15,977 nt of DNA from Gemmatimonadota bacterium (GCA_947457715.1 CANGXK010000021.1:1-15977), one strand, 5' to 3'. Shown: positions 7,210 to 14,821, counted from the first letter of the stretch. The notes: generated by a model from the letters alone, not told the origin. Numbers and translations: made by a program.

Positions 7210-7248
7210 GATCACCTAACGCGGTCGGCGCCAGCGGACCACGACAGC

Positions 7249-8448
7249 TTATGTCACCGTGCTGTGAATACCAGCGAACGCCTTCCAGGCGCCGGTGGCC
7301 AGAATGTCATCCATCTCCGCCACGCATGCTTCAAGCTCGGCATCGGTGGTGTAAAAGTGGGGGGCGACCCGAATACCGGCCCCCGGTCGGTAGTCGATGA
7401 CCACGTCGCGCGCGAGCAGCGTCTTCGCCACGTCGGCCGCCTGCGGCACATCGATCGCCACCGTACCGCCACGACGATCGGCATCACGTGGCGCGTTCAC
7501 CCGCCATCCGCGCCCATCGGCCATCGCAATGAGCCGTGTGGTCTGCCGCGTGCTCTTGGCGCGAATGGCGTCCAGCCCGGCCTCGGCAATGATGCGCGGC
7601 CCCTCTAGGCCGGCGAACAGCGCCGGCACCACCGGCGTACCCGCCAGCCAACGCCAGCCGCCCGAGGCGTACTCCATACGGTCGGCAAAGGCGAACGGCG
7701 TCCGATGCGCCTGCCACCCCGTGAGCGCCGGGGCCATCTGCGCGCTGGCCGCGGGTGACGCGTACAAAAAGCAGCCGCCGGGGCCACCACACAGCCACTT
7801 CAACACGCCGCCGCAGAGGAAGTCGGCGCCCAGCGCCTGCACGTCCACCGGGATCACGCCGACGCTGTGGTACGCGTCGAGCGCAATGAGCGCACCGACC
7901 GACTTCGCCTTCGCGCAAATGGCGGCCGCGTCCATGATGTACGCCGAACGGAAGAGCACGTGGGATATGGCGACCAACCGCGTGCGCTCAGTGATCGCGG
8001 CGAGAATCCGCTCGAGATCGATGGCGATGCCGTCGTCGCTCGGCACGACGGTCACACGCGCGCCGAGGCGGGGGGCCAGCGCATCGTACGCGTACCGGAC
8101 CGACGGAAAGTCGAGGGCGGTCATCACCACTTCATTGCGCTCGGGCGGAAAATCGATGGCCGAGAGAATGCTGCTCATCGCTTGGGTGACCGTGGGCACC
8201 ATCACCACGGTGCCCGGCGGGGCACCGATGAGCGGAGCAATCTCGTTACCCATCTTCACCGGTAGTTCCCACCACCCCTCGGCCCACGCGCGCACACCGC
8301 GCGTTTGCCACTGCCGCGCGTAGTCGGCGAGATGGCCGCTCACCGCCGCAGGCATGGCGCCGAGCGAGTTCGAGACCAGATAGGTGGACGTCCCCAGGAT
8401 CGGGAAGGCGTCGCGGAATCGCAGCAAGGGGTCGGGAGAAGTAGTCAC
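7249..8448 (-). CDS. Kynureninase-like PLP-dependent enzyme (aminotransferase class V fold)
   Basis: The 399-residue protein has the fold-type I PLP layout. YLVSNSLGAMP (23-33) corresponds to the GNSLG region of kynureninases; ALDAYHSVGVIPVD (189-202) holds the pyridine-binding D191 and H194; GGVLKWLCGGPGG (213-225) holds the likely Schiff-base K217; LTGWQAHRTPFAF (242-254) matches the kynureninase GW-x-x-H segment; GIRVAPHFYTT (358-368) gives the carboxylate-binding R360. Kynureninase cleaves kynurenine to anthranilate and alanine in tryptophan breakdown and de novo NAD synthesis. No other kynurenine-pathway gene is in the window, so the substrate is uncertain and a cysteine-desulfurase-like or other lyase role remains possible. 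The start is GTG at 8448; the next in-frame ATG (M32) lies inside a conserved block. No good Shine-Dalgarno site is seen. It is divergent from the secreted small protein at 8596. Confidence 0.8.
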   Translation of the reverse strand: MTTSPDPLLRFRDAFPILGTSTYLVSNSLGAMPAAVSGHLADYARQWQTRGVRAWAEGWWELPVKMGNEIAPLIGAPPGTVVMVPTVTQAMSSILSAIDFPPERNEVVMTALDFPSVRYAYDALAPRLGARVTVVPSDDGIAIDLERILAAITERTRLVAISHVLFRSAYIMDAAAICAKAKSVGALIALDAYHSVGVIPVDVQALGADFLCGGVLKWLCGGPGGCFLYASPAASAQMAPALTGWQAHRTPFAFADRMEYASGGWRWLAGTPVVPALFAGLEGPRIIAEAGLDAIRAKSTRQTTRLIAMADGRGWRVNAPRDADRRGGTVAIDVPQAADVAKTLLARDVVIDYRPGAGIRVAPHFYTTDAELEACVAEMDDILATGAWKAFAGIHSTVT

Positions 8449-8470
8449 GACTCAACGATAACGCGTGGAT

Positions 8471-8489
8471 AGGCGATCTGCAGGCGATC
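8471..8489. repeat. 8-bp direct repeat with 11-bp period between divergent genes
   Basis: AGGCGATC at 8471-8478 is repeated exactly at 8482-8489, with TGC between, giving an 11-bp (one helical turn) period. It lies in the 147-base gap between the divergent kynureninase-like gene and the small secreted protein gene, 23 bases before the former's start. Direct half-sites one turn apart are typical of regulator binding sites, but GCGATC is common in GC-rich DNA. The rest of 8449-8595 shows no convincing promoter pair. Confidence 0.35.
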
Positions 8490-8586
8490 GGCAACCGCAT
8501 GCAGCCTCATCGCTGCGTTTCTGCTCGGGACCGCTAGGCACGAACGTTGCTACATAACCGCTTGTTGGCCCCTCACTCAGAACACT

Positions 8587-8590
8587 GGAG
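8587..8590 (+). promoter_or_regulatory. Ribosome binding site of the small secreted protein
   Basis: GGAG on the plus strand ends 5 bases before the ATG at 8596, a standard spacing. It is good support that this only plus-strand gene is really translated. Confidence 0.6.
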
Positions 8591-8595
8591 ATTCA

Positions 8596-8907
8596 ATGAG
8601 TCATCGCTCCCGCACCTCCATTCTGGCGGCCCTCGCCGCCGTGCTGATGCTGCCGTCGATCAGCGCTGCGCAGGACCTCGCACCCGTTTCTGCACCGGCC
8701 GGCGCGCCGGCGCTGGTGGTGTCACCGACGATGATGACCGCCCCGACCGTGACGCCGAACGCCGTGACGCTTCACACCGCCGCAGGTCCGCTCGCCTCGA
8801 CGCGCCCCGTCGGACTGCAGCGCTACGTGGCCGATTCCGCCACGGCGCCGTTGACGGACATGAAGAAGAGCCGCAGCAGCAGCGTGACGCTGATGGTGTT
8901 CGGCTAA
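8596..8907 (+). CDS. Small secreted or periplasmic protein of unknown function
   Basis: 103 residues, not recognised. The N-terminus is a clear signal peptide: basic SHRSR, a hydrophobic core (ILAALAAVLMLPSIS), and a likely signal peptidase I site near SAAQ-DLA (residue ~26). The mature part of about 77 residues is rich in alanine, proline, threonine and serine, with little predicted structure, then a basic patch (KKSRSSS) and a hydrophobic end (VTLMVFG). There is no cysteine or histidine cluster in the mature part, so metal binding is not evident despite the neighbouring metal pump. It is the only plus-strand gene in the window, with a good Shine-Dalgarno site. Its TAA stop (8905-8907) overlaps the TAG stop of the convergent pump gene (8904-8906), so the two genes share four bases tail to tail. 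Confidence 0.75.
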   Translation: MSHRSRTSILAALAAVLMLPSISAAQDLAPVSAPAGAPALVVSPTMMTAPTVTPNAVTLHTAAGPLASTRPVGLQRYVADSATAPLTDMKKSRSSSVTLMVFG

Positions 8908-11900
8908 CGCCCTACCGCGAGCGGCGTGGCGTGTGCCTGACGTCCCGCCACGCGGCGCGACAGGCGTGCTTCCCGTCGGTCTTCCAGCCAGCGGTACAGC
9001 ACCGGTAAGACGAACAACGTAAGGACGGTGCTGGTGATCAGCCCACCGATCACCACGCTGGCCAACGGCCGCTGCACTTCACTGCCGGGACTCGTACTCA
9101 GCGCCATCGGCACGAAGCCGAGACTTGCCACCAGCGCCGTCATCAGCACGGGACGCAGCCGGTCGGCCGCACCAAGCAGGATCCGATCGAGCACGCCTTG
9201 GTGTTCGTCATCGTGCGCGTGGCGCAGATGATTGAGATGCTCCACCATGACGACGCCGTTCAGTACCGCGATGCCGAAGAGTGCAATGAAGCCGATGCTG
9301 GCCGACAGATTGAGATTGAGCTGACGCACCCACAGCGCCGCAATACCGCCGACCAATGCGAACGGCACGTTCGCCAGCACCAGCAGCGCCTGCGGAATGG
9401 AACGGAAGGACAGGTAGAGCAGCCCGAAAATCAACAGCAGTGCGCCCGGCACCACGAGCGTGAGCCGCGACATGGCCCGCTGCTGATTCTCGTACTGGCC
9501 TCCCCATTCGAGGAAGACCCCCGACGGCAGGGACACGTCGCTCGCGATTCGCGCACGCACCTCCTGCACGAAGCTGCCCAGGTCGCGTCCACGCACGTTA
9601 CTGAGCACCAGCGACCGACGTTGCGCATCTTCGTGGCCGATCATCTCCGGCCCGGTCGTCGTCTGCACGTCTGCCACGGCCGACAGCGGCACCAGCTCTC
9701 CGCCCGGTGCACGGATGGTGAGTCGCGCCAAGGACGCCGCATCGGCGCGGGAGGCCTCGGGGAGTCGCACCACAATCCCGACGCGACGGAATCCGTCGAT
9801 CAGTTCCGCGGCCACTTGCGAGCCCATCGCCAGCTCGATCGCATCGCGCACATCCGCCACCGACAGCCCGTATTGCGCAAGCGCCTCACGCTTGACCTCC
9901 ATACGCACCTGTCCGCTGCCATCGGCGATCTCGACGGCCACATCGGCGCTGCCTTGTACCGAGGCCACGATCGCCCGGATGCGCTCGGCGATCGATTCGT
10001 TCTGGTCGAGATCGGGGCCGACCACTTTGACACCAAGGTCCGTCTTAATGCCGCTCTCCGCTTCATCGAGGCGCATCGCGAGCGGCTGTGTAAACGACAC
10101 CCACAGCCCCGGGACCACGCGCAGCGCCGAGTCGAGTGCGGCAACCATTCCCTCCTGATCCTTCGCCGTCGTCCACTCGCGGTGTGGCTTGAGGATCACA
10201 TACATGTCGCCTTCGAACAATCCCATCGCTTCCGTCGCGAGATCGGGACGACCTTCCTTCGTCACCACGGTGAGGACTTCCGGAAACTGCTTCACGATAC
10301 GCTCGGCGGCCATGGAAAGCTTGGTGGCATCCTCCAGGCCTATACTTGGCAGCCGACGCGTCGTAATCAGAATCGAACCCTCGTCGAGCTTGGGCATGAA
10401 CTCGGTACCGATCTTCGACAGCGAGGCCACCGACACCACCACCAGAATCACCGCCGTGATGAGCAACGGCTGTGGACGATGCATCACGGCCGCAAGCACG
10501 CGCCGGTAGCGCGCGGTGAGCGCGGTGAGCCACGGCGCCTGCGTGGCTTCGCCATCCCGCAGGGCCCACGAGGCCACGGCAGGCACGTAGGTCAGTGCGA
10601 GGAACAGCGACCCGAGTACCGCGCACACCACCGTGAACGCCATCGGCTTGAACATGCGCCCTTCCATCCCGTCGAGCGTGAAGATCGGGATGTAGACAGC
10701 CACGATGATGGCGATACCGAACAGGATCGGCCGTCCCACTTCGACGGCAGCGCGTTCGAACAGCCCCAGCCGGTGCGTGTCGCGATGCGACTCGATGCGT
10801 CTGATGAAACTCTCGATCATCACGATCGAGGCGTCGACGATGAGACCAAAATCGAGCGCACCGAGGCTCATGAGGTTGGCCGAGTAGCCGAACAGCCCCA
10901 TACCAATGAAGGCGATCAGCATCGAGATCGGAATCACCGACGCCACGATCAGGGCCGCTCGCACGTTGCGCAAGAACAGGAAGAGCACCGCGATCACGAG
11001 CAGACCGCCTTCCACCAGGTTCTTCACGATCGTGGCGGTGGTGCGACCCACCAGCTCCGTCTGATCATAGAACGGCGTGACCTTCACGCTCGGAGGCAGC
11101 GCCGTTTGAATCTCGGCCATCCGTTCGCGTACGCGTTTGATCACGTCGCGTGAATCGGCGCCCTTGAGCTTGAGCACCATGCCACTCACGACTTCTTCCT
11201 TGCCGTTCAGCGTGACGGCCCCGTTGCGTGGCAGGGCGCCGAGCACCACCGTCCCGATGTCGCTCACGCGCACCGGCGCACCAAGATAGGCCCCGACCTG
11301 GACGCGCAGGACATCGTTGGTGTTCTCGACGCGGCCAAGTCCGCGCAGCGTGTAGCGTTCGCCACCCTGCTCGAGATAGCTGCCACCAAAGGCCAGCGTG
11401 TTCCGGGCAAGCGCGTCATGCACGTCGGCGATCGTGAGCCGACGTGCCGCCAGCTTGACCGGATCGACAATGACTTCCACGCGTTCAGTGAGCCCGCCCC
11501 ACGAGTTCACTTCCGAGACGCCGGGCACCGTGCGCAAGCGCGGACGCACGGTGTAATCGTGCAGCGTCTTCAACTCGGTCAGCGACAGCGAGTCGCTGGT
11601 GAGCACGTACTGATACAGCTCGCCCATGGGGGTTGAGACCGGCCCCAGCGCGGACTCGACTCCAGGCGGCAGCGCCCCCTTGGCGTCGTTCAACCGTTGC
11701 TGTACGAGTTGCCGCGCGAAGTACACGTCGACGTCGTCGGGAAACGGCACCGTGACCAGCGACAGGCCGAACTTGGACACCGACCGCACCCCCTCGGCGT
11801 CGGGGACGCCCATGAGCGACGATTCGATCGGATATGTCACGAGTCGCTCAACCTCTTCGGGCGCCATGCCGGGAGCGACCGTGATGACTTCCACGCGCGT

Positions 11901-12029
11901 GCCGGTCAGATCGGGGAAGGCATCGAACGCGATATGCTGCAGGGCATACAGCCCGGCGGCCATCAGCCCGAGCGTCACGCCGATCACGATGCCGCGACGA
12001 TGCAGCGCGAAATGGATCAGGGCTTTCAC
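8904..12029 (-). CDS. czcA: HME-RND heavy-metal efflux pump, CzcA/CusA family
   Basis: This is the inner-membrane, proton-driven pump of a tripartite metal exporter. 1041 residues, the usual length. The RND plan is visible: first helix at ~13-31, a large periplasmic loop, helices 2-6 from ~335 to ~490, a second loop, and a C-terminal helix block with the FGIAVLNGVVMVEHL region. The helix-4 acidic motif DFGLIVDASIVMIES gives D393, D399 and E406, matching the three proton-relay residues of CzcA (D402, D408, E415). GTEFMPKLDEG (541-551) and the FTQPLAMR block are CzcA-like. The stretch just after it (GSILITTRRLPSIG) has no methionine where CusA carries one of its Cu/Ag-binding methionines, by eye, so Zn/Co/Cd or Ni export is more likely than Cu/Ag. 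GTG start 4 bases after the adaptor stop, with GGAGA about 8 bases upstream; last gene of the czcCBA-type operon. Confidence 0.93.
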   Translation of the reverse strand: MKALIHFALHRRGIVIGVTLGLMAAGLYALQHIAFDAFPDLTGTRVEVITVAPGMAPEEVERLVTYPIESSLMGVPDAEGVRSVSKFGLSLVTVPFPDDVDVYFARQLVQQRLNDAKGALPPGVESALGPVSTPMGELYQYVLTSDSLSLTELKTLHDYTVRPRLRTVPGVSEVNSWGGLTERVEVIVDPVKLAARRLTIADVHDALARNTLAFGGSYLEQGGERYTLRGLGRVENTNDVLRVQVGAYLGAPVRVSDIGTVVLGALPRNGAVTLNGKEEVVSGMVLKLKGADSRDVIKRVRERMAEIQTALPPSVKVTPFYDQTELVGRTTATIVKNLVEGGLLVIAVLFLFLRNVRAALIVASVIPISMLIAFIGMGLFGYSANLMSLGALDFGLIVDASIVMIESFIRRIESHRDTHRLGLFERAAVEVGRPILFGIAIIVAVYIPIFTLDGMEGRMFKPMAFTVVCAVLGSLFLALTYVPAVASWALRDGEATQAPWLTALTARYRRVLAAVMHRPQPLLITAVILVVVSVASLSKIGTEFMPKLDEGSILITTRRLPSIGLEDATKLSMAAERIVKQFPEVLTVVTKEGRPDLATEAMGLFEGDMYVILKPHREWTTAKDQEGMVAALDSALRVVPGLWVSFTQPLAMRLDEAESGIKTDLGVKVVGPDLDQNESIAERIRAIVASVQGSADVAVEIADGSGQVRMEVKREALAQYGLSVADVRDAIELAMGSQVAAELIDGFRRVGIVVRLPEASRADAASLARLTIRAPGGELVPLSAVADVQTTTGPEMIGHEDAQRRSLVLSNVRGRDLGSFVQEVRARIASDVSLPSGVFLEWGGQYENQQRAMSRLTLVVPGALLLIFGLLYLSFRSIPQALLVLANVPFALVGGIAALWVRQLNLNLSASIGFIALFGIAVLNGVVMVEHLNHLRHAHDDEHQGVLDRILLGAADRLRPVLMTALVASLGFVPMALSTSPGSEVQRPLASVVIGGLITSTVLTLFVLPVLYRWLEDRREARLSRRVAGRQAHATPLAVGR

Positions 12030-12033
12030 AGCG

Positions 12034-13266
12034 TCATTCTCCGTCAGGGGAACGACGTTTGATCAATTCCGCCTTTGCGATGGCCGCACTGCCCGCGATC
12101 ACGCGACGTCCCGGCGACACGCCAGAGAGAATCTCCGTGCGATCCCCCGCGCGGCGGCCGGTGCGCACGCGCACGGCCTCGATGTGCAACCCTTCACCGC
12201 GCTGGTCGGCGACGAGGACGACGGTGTCGCCTTCGAGCGCCTGCACCGCCGAGGACGGCACCACGAGCGCCTGCGCCCCGCCGGTCCCGGAGATATCGGC
12301 CTGCACGAACGACTCGGCCCGTCCACTACGAACACCGTCTTTCGGGACCGCGATGACTTCGATGGTGCGGGTCACGCTATCGACAGTGGGAGCCACGCGG
12401 GTCACGGTGGCCGACATTCGCGCCGTGGGCGATTCCGTATGGGCGAAGCGCACGGTCGCGCCCACCTGCACACCCGCGGCGGCGGCGGCGCTCAGGTGCA
12501 TCTGCAGTTGCAGCCGATCAGGATTGCCCACCGAAACGAGCGGGGTCCCCGGCAGCACGACCGTGCCCGGCTGCGCCTCGCGTGAGGTCACCACACCGCC
12601 GATCGGCGTACGAATCAGCACATCGTGTTCGTCGGCCAGTGCCGGCACGGCGCCCGAGCCCACGAGATGGTCGATCATCGCCAGGGCGCGATCGCGCTCG
12701 GCGATCCCCTGTTGGTACGAGGCGGCGGCCACTCGCCTGCCCACCTCGGCCCGCTCGACTTCGGCCTTCGACATCGCCTTGGCCTCGAGCAAGCGTGTGG
12801 CGCGATCGGCGGCACTGTTGGCCAGATCGCGTTCGGCTTCCGCGGCGGCGAGCTTCGCCATGGCACTCGCCAACGCGCTGCGGGCGTCCATGATTTCGTG
12901 ACTGTGAATGATCACGAGCACCTGTCCGGCCTGCACGCGATCACCCACGCGCACCAGCACGTGCGTGATGCGCCCTTCGGTAATCGAGCCGATCGTTTCG
13001 AGCGCGCTCGGGTCGAGCATGAGGCGACCCGGCACCGTCACCGAGGACTGCCATGGCACCATGCGCGCGGTGTCGTACGTGAATCCGCCGATGGCGACGG
13101 CCTGGGCCGACAGGGTGGCGGTGTCGGCGGGGGATGCCACTGAAGCCTCGGCGGCGGTGTTCGTGCCATTGGAAGCACCGCCGCAGGAGACGGCAAGCGC
13201 GCCACCGAACAGCAGACCGGCGGCACCGGCGCGACGGGAGCGCGAAAAGCAGAACGGCGAACGCAT
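12034..13266 (-). CDS. czcB: RND periplasmic adaptor (membrane fusion) lipoprotein, CzcB-like
   Basis: The adaptor bridges the inner-membrane pump and the outer-membrane channel. 410 residues from ATG 13266. A basic start (CFSRSRRAG), hydrophobic core and A-V-S-C28 lipobox indicate a lipoprotein, followed by a low-complexity Ala/Thr/Ser linker. The two lipoyl half-motifs are at ~95-125 (GSITEGRITHVLVRVGDRVQ) and ~213-245 (TPIGGVVTSREAQPGTVV); between them lies the alpha-helical hairpin (~127-205, alanine- and glutamate-rich), then a beta-barrel domain (~250-325) and the membrane-proximal domain (~330-405). No separate heavy-metal-binding domain is seen. ATG 13266 comes 2 bases after the channel gene stop (TGA 13271-13269); GTG at 13272 would overlap that stop (GTGA) and is a possible start. 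A longer in-frame reading to 13563 would run through the channel gene and is rejected. It is followed after 4 bases by the pump gene. Confidence 0.9.
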   Translation of the reverse strand: MRSPFCFSRSRRAGAAGLLFGGALAVSCGGASNGTNTAAEASVASPADTATLSAQAVAIGGFTYDTARMVPWQSSVTVPGRLMLDPSALETIGSITEGRITHVLVRVGDRVQAGQVLVIIHSHEIMDARSALASAMAKLAAAEAERDLANSAADRATRLLEAKAMSKAEVERAEVGRRVAAASYQQGIAERDRALAMIDHLVGSGAVPALADEHDVLIRTPIGGVVTSREAQPGTVVLPGTPLVSVGNPDRLQLQMHLSAAAAAGVQVGATVRFAHTESPTARMSATVTRVAPTVDSVTRTIEVIAVPKDGVRSGRAESFVQADISGTGGAQALVVPSSAVQALEGDTVVLVADQRGEGLHIEAVRVRTGRRAGDRTEILSGVSPGRRVIAGSAAIAKAELIKRRSPDGE

Positions 13267-13268
13267 GG

Positions 13269-14591
13269 TCACGATCCGGTCGTCAACAGGGTGGCAAGCA
13301 GAGGCAGGTCGAGAGGACTGGAGGCATCCAGCCGCGCACCCAATGCGCGCTCGAACTCGAGCCGGGACAGCCAGGCGTCGACCGCCCAGCGGAGATGCGT
13401 ATTCATGGCGTCGGTGGCGGCCCGTTCCGCGTCGAGCAGTTCGGTCAGCGTGACGTGGCCTTCGCTGTATGCCACGCGGGCGATACGCGCGATTTCGCGG
13501 CCGCGCGCGTCGAATGTCGACGCGGCCGACGCCGCGTGGCGCGACGCCACGTACGCGCGCCATGCGGCGCCGACGCTGCCCTGAACCTGATTGATCATAT
13601 CGTCGCGCAGCGCCAAGGCCTCGGCGTACTCCCCGCGCGAGCGCTGACGGGCGGCGTCATTCCGATTGAACAGCGGAAACGGCATGGAGAGGCCGACCTG
13701 CCCCGTCATGAACCCGCTGGTCTGCTTGGTCCCGCCCTGCAGCTGCATGTCGCCGATCAGACCGCGGCGTTCGGCGGTGTAACGTCGCTGCGCCTCCCGC
13801 ACGGCGGACTCGCGGGCCCGCACTTCGGGTCGGTTCCCGAGGGCGATGCCCCGTACGATGCCACTGTCCGGCGCGGCTGGCATCGGCGGAGCGGCCAGCA
13901 CGGCCAGCACGGGCAGCGCCTCGGCCGACAGACCGAGCACCCGGGCGAGTCGGGCGCGCGCCCGGGCGGCGTCGCCGGTGGCGGCAACCAGTGCCACGCG
14001 GGCACGGTCGGCCTCGAGCTGGGTGCGCAAGCCAACGGCCTCCGACACCAACCCCTCGCGCAGCCGAGTGGCATCGACGTCAGCGATCTCCGTGAGCGCT
14101 TCCATTTGACGCGTCGCGATCGCGAGCATCCCATCGGCCCCTGCCGCCTGCAACCAGGCTCTCGCGACCTCGACTTCCGCCTCACGACGCTCGACCATCG
14201 CGTCCGCCTGCACCCGCTGACGCCCCGCGCCGCTGGCTTGTCGCAGGGCGAGGCGTCGTCCGGTGAGGTCGAGTGGGATGTACGCGGTGGCAAAAATATC
14301 GGGCTGGAGCGAGCTGCCGAGATTTTCGCGGCGCCATTCAATAGTCGGATTGGGCCACTGCCCCGATTCGCCGACACGGCCAGTACCGGCCATCTCTCGC
14401 GCGTCGGCCAGCTTCCGGAGTGGGCCACTGCCGCGCGCCAGTTGCAGCGCGGCGGCCAGATCGAGCGGTGCGGTCGGCGCTCCCGATTGGGACCATGCGG
14501 CCGTCGCGGCGCACGCGGAGAGGACGAGCCCCCCCACCAGCAGGCGACACCTCGGGATCGGTGCGGTGCCAAAGCATACAAAAACGTTCAT
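13269..14591 (-). CDS. czcC: Outer-membrane efflux channel, TolC/CzcC family
   Basis: This is the outer-membrane exit duct of the tripartite pump. 440 residues from ATG 14591. The N-terminus has a hydrophobic export signal; L24-S25-A26-C27 fits a lipobox, and a signal peptidase I site near AAWSQ (31-35) is an alternative. Two outer-membrane efflux domains follow, ~45-220 and ~250-440, with long amphipathic helices and typical features such as PLDLAAALQLA, GQWPNPTIEWRRE, a QVGLSMPFPLFNRN strand before a coiled-coil helix, and a closing helical segment. The ATG has AGGA 6 bases upstream (14601-14598). The next gene, the adaptor, begins right after its stop, and the pump follows, giving the order C-B-A known from cobalt-zinc-cadmium systems. 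It is the first gene of the operon; a regulatory repeat cluster overlaps its start. In-frame upstream codons to 14687 lack a plausible start signal. Confidence 0.9.
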   Translation of the reverse strand: MNVFVCFGTAPIPRCRLLVGGLVLSACAATAAWSQSGAPTAPLDLAAALQLARGSGPLRKLADAREMAGTGRVGESGQWPNPTIEWRRENLGSSLQPDIFATAYIPLDLTGRRLALRQASGAGRQRVQADAMVERREAEVEVARAWLQAAGADGMLAIATRQMEALTEIADVDATRLREGLVSEAVGLRTQLEADRARVALVAATGDAARARARLARVLGLSAEALPVLAVLAAPPMPAAPDSGIVRGIALGNRPEVRARESAVREAQRRYTAERRGLIGDMQLQGGTKQTSGFMTGQVGLSMPFPLFNRNDAARQRSRGEYAEALALRDDMINQVQGSVGAAWRAYVASRHAASAASTFDARGREIARIARVAYSEGHVTLTELLDAERAATDAMNTHLRWAVDAWLSRLEFERALGARLDASSPLDLPLLATLLTTGS

Positions 14592-14652
14592 TCGCCATCC
14601 TAGCAGGCGATTATGAACGTTTCGTGAACACCCCCGCTTCCATTCGTTCACG
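14582..14652 (-). promoter_or_regulatory. Operator-like repeat cluster and start-codon hairpin in front of the efflux operon
   Basis: Four TGAAC/GTTCA half-sites occur at 14586-14590, 14614-14618, 14625-14629 and 14646-14650. The middle two are direct repeats exactly 11 bases apart, the usual spacing of OmpR-family response-regulator half-sites; CGTGAAC (14623-14629) and GTTCACG (14646-14652) make a 7-bp inverted repeat. A perfect 10-bp inverted repeat, AAACGTTCAT (14582-14591) and ATGAACGTTT (14613-14622), flanks the Shine-Dalgarno site, with the ATG inside one arm. A -10-like CATAAT lies at 14615-14610 without a good -35, as in activator-dependent promoters. A sensor kinase gene lies just upstream. 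Confidence 0.55.
14598..14601 (-). promoter_or_regulatory. Ribosome binding site of the efflux channel gene
   Basis: AGGA followed by six bases (TGGCGA) and the ATG at 14591. This decides the start over the in-frame upstream codons. The site lies in the loop of the 10-bp inverted repeat described at 14582-14622. Confidence 0.6.
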
Positions 14653-14751
14653 CCGGGACTCATGAGGTGGCGCTTGTCCCACTGCACCTTCGAGTTTCCT
14701 CACGTCAAAACGGACCAGCACGCTGCTGTGCCCTCGTCGGCGCCGCCCAGC

Positions 14752-14772
14752 CCCTTCGCCCTTCGCCCTTCG
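14752..14772. repeat. Three tandem copies of CCCTTCG
   Basis: The heptamer CCCTTCG is repeated three times without a break at 14752-14758, 14759-14765 and 14766-14772, in the 230-base gap between the sensor kinase stop and the channel gene. A small CAGCA-CGC-TGCTG hairpin lies nearby (14716-14728). Apart from these and the operator cluster the gap shows no gene or clear terminator. A short slippage-type repeat of unknown role. Confidence 0.5.
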
Positions 14773-14821
14773 CGCGCTTCCGGGTCGGCCGACTGGTGTG
14801 CGGAACGCCGATGGCCGCTCC

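Noticed and set aside
6004..7608. 534-codon open frame on the plus strand
   Set aside because: It is antisense to psuG, the small protein and part of the PLP enzyme gene; its translation is rich in Arg and His without domain blocks.
8522..8595. Sigma-70 promoter for the small secreted protein
   Set aside because: A TACATA-like box is present near 8550, but no acceptable -35 box at 16-18 bases could be found.
9198..11153. 651-codon open frame on the plus strand
   Set aside because: It is antisense to the RND pump gene; the translation is His/Arg-rich and shows no recognisable fold, typical of the complementary strand of a GC-rich membrane protein gene.
13267..13563. N-terminal extension of the adaptor protein
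   Set aside because: It would overlap about 300 bases of the channel gene, and the lipoprotein signal starts exactly at the ATG at 13266.
13134..14603. 489-codon open frame on the plus strand
   Set aside because: It is antisense to the adaptor and channel genes, which have clear family features on the minus strand.
14592..14687. N-terminal extension of the channel protein
   Set aside because: The extension would place charged residues ahead of the export signal and cross the operator region; ATG 14591 has its own AGGA site.
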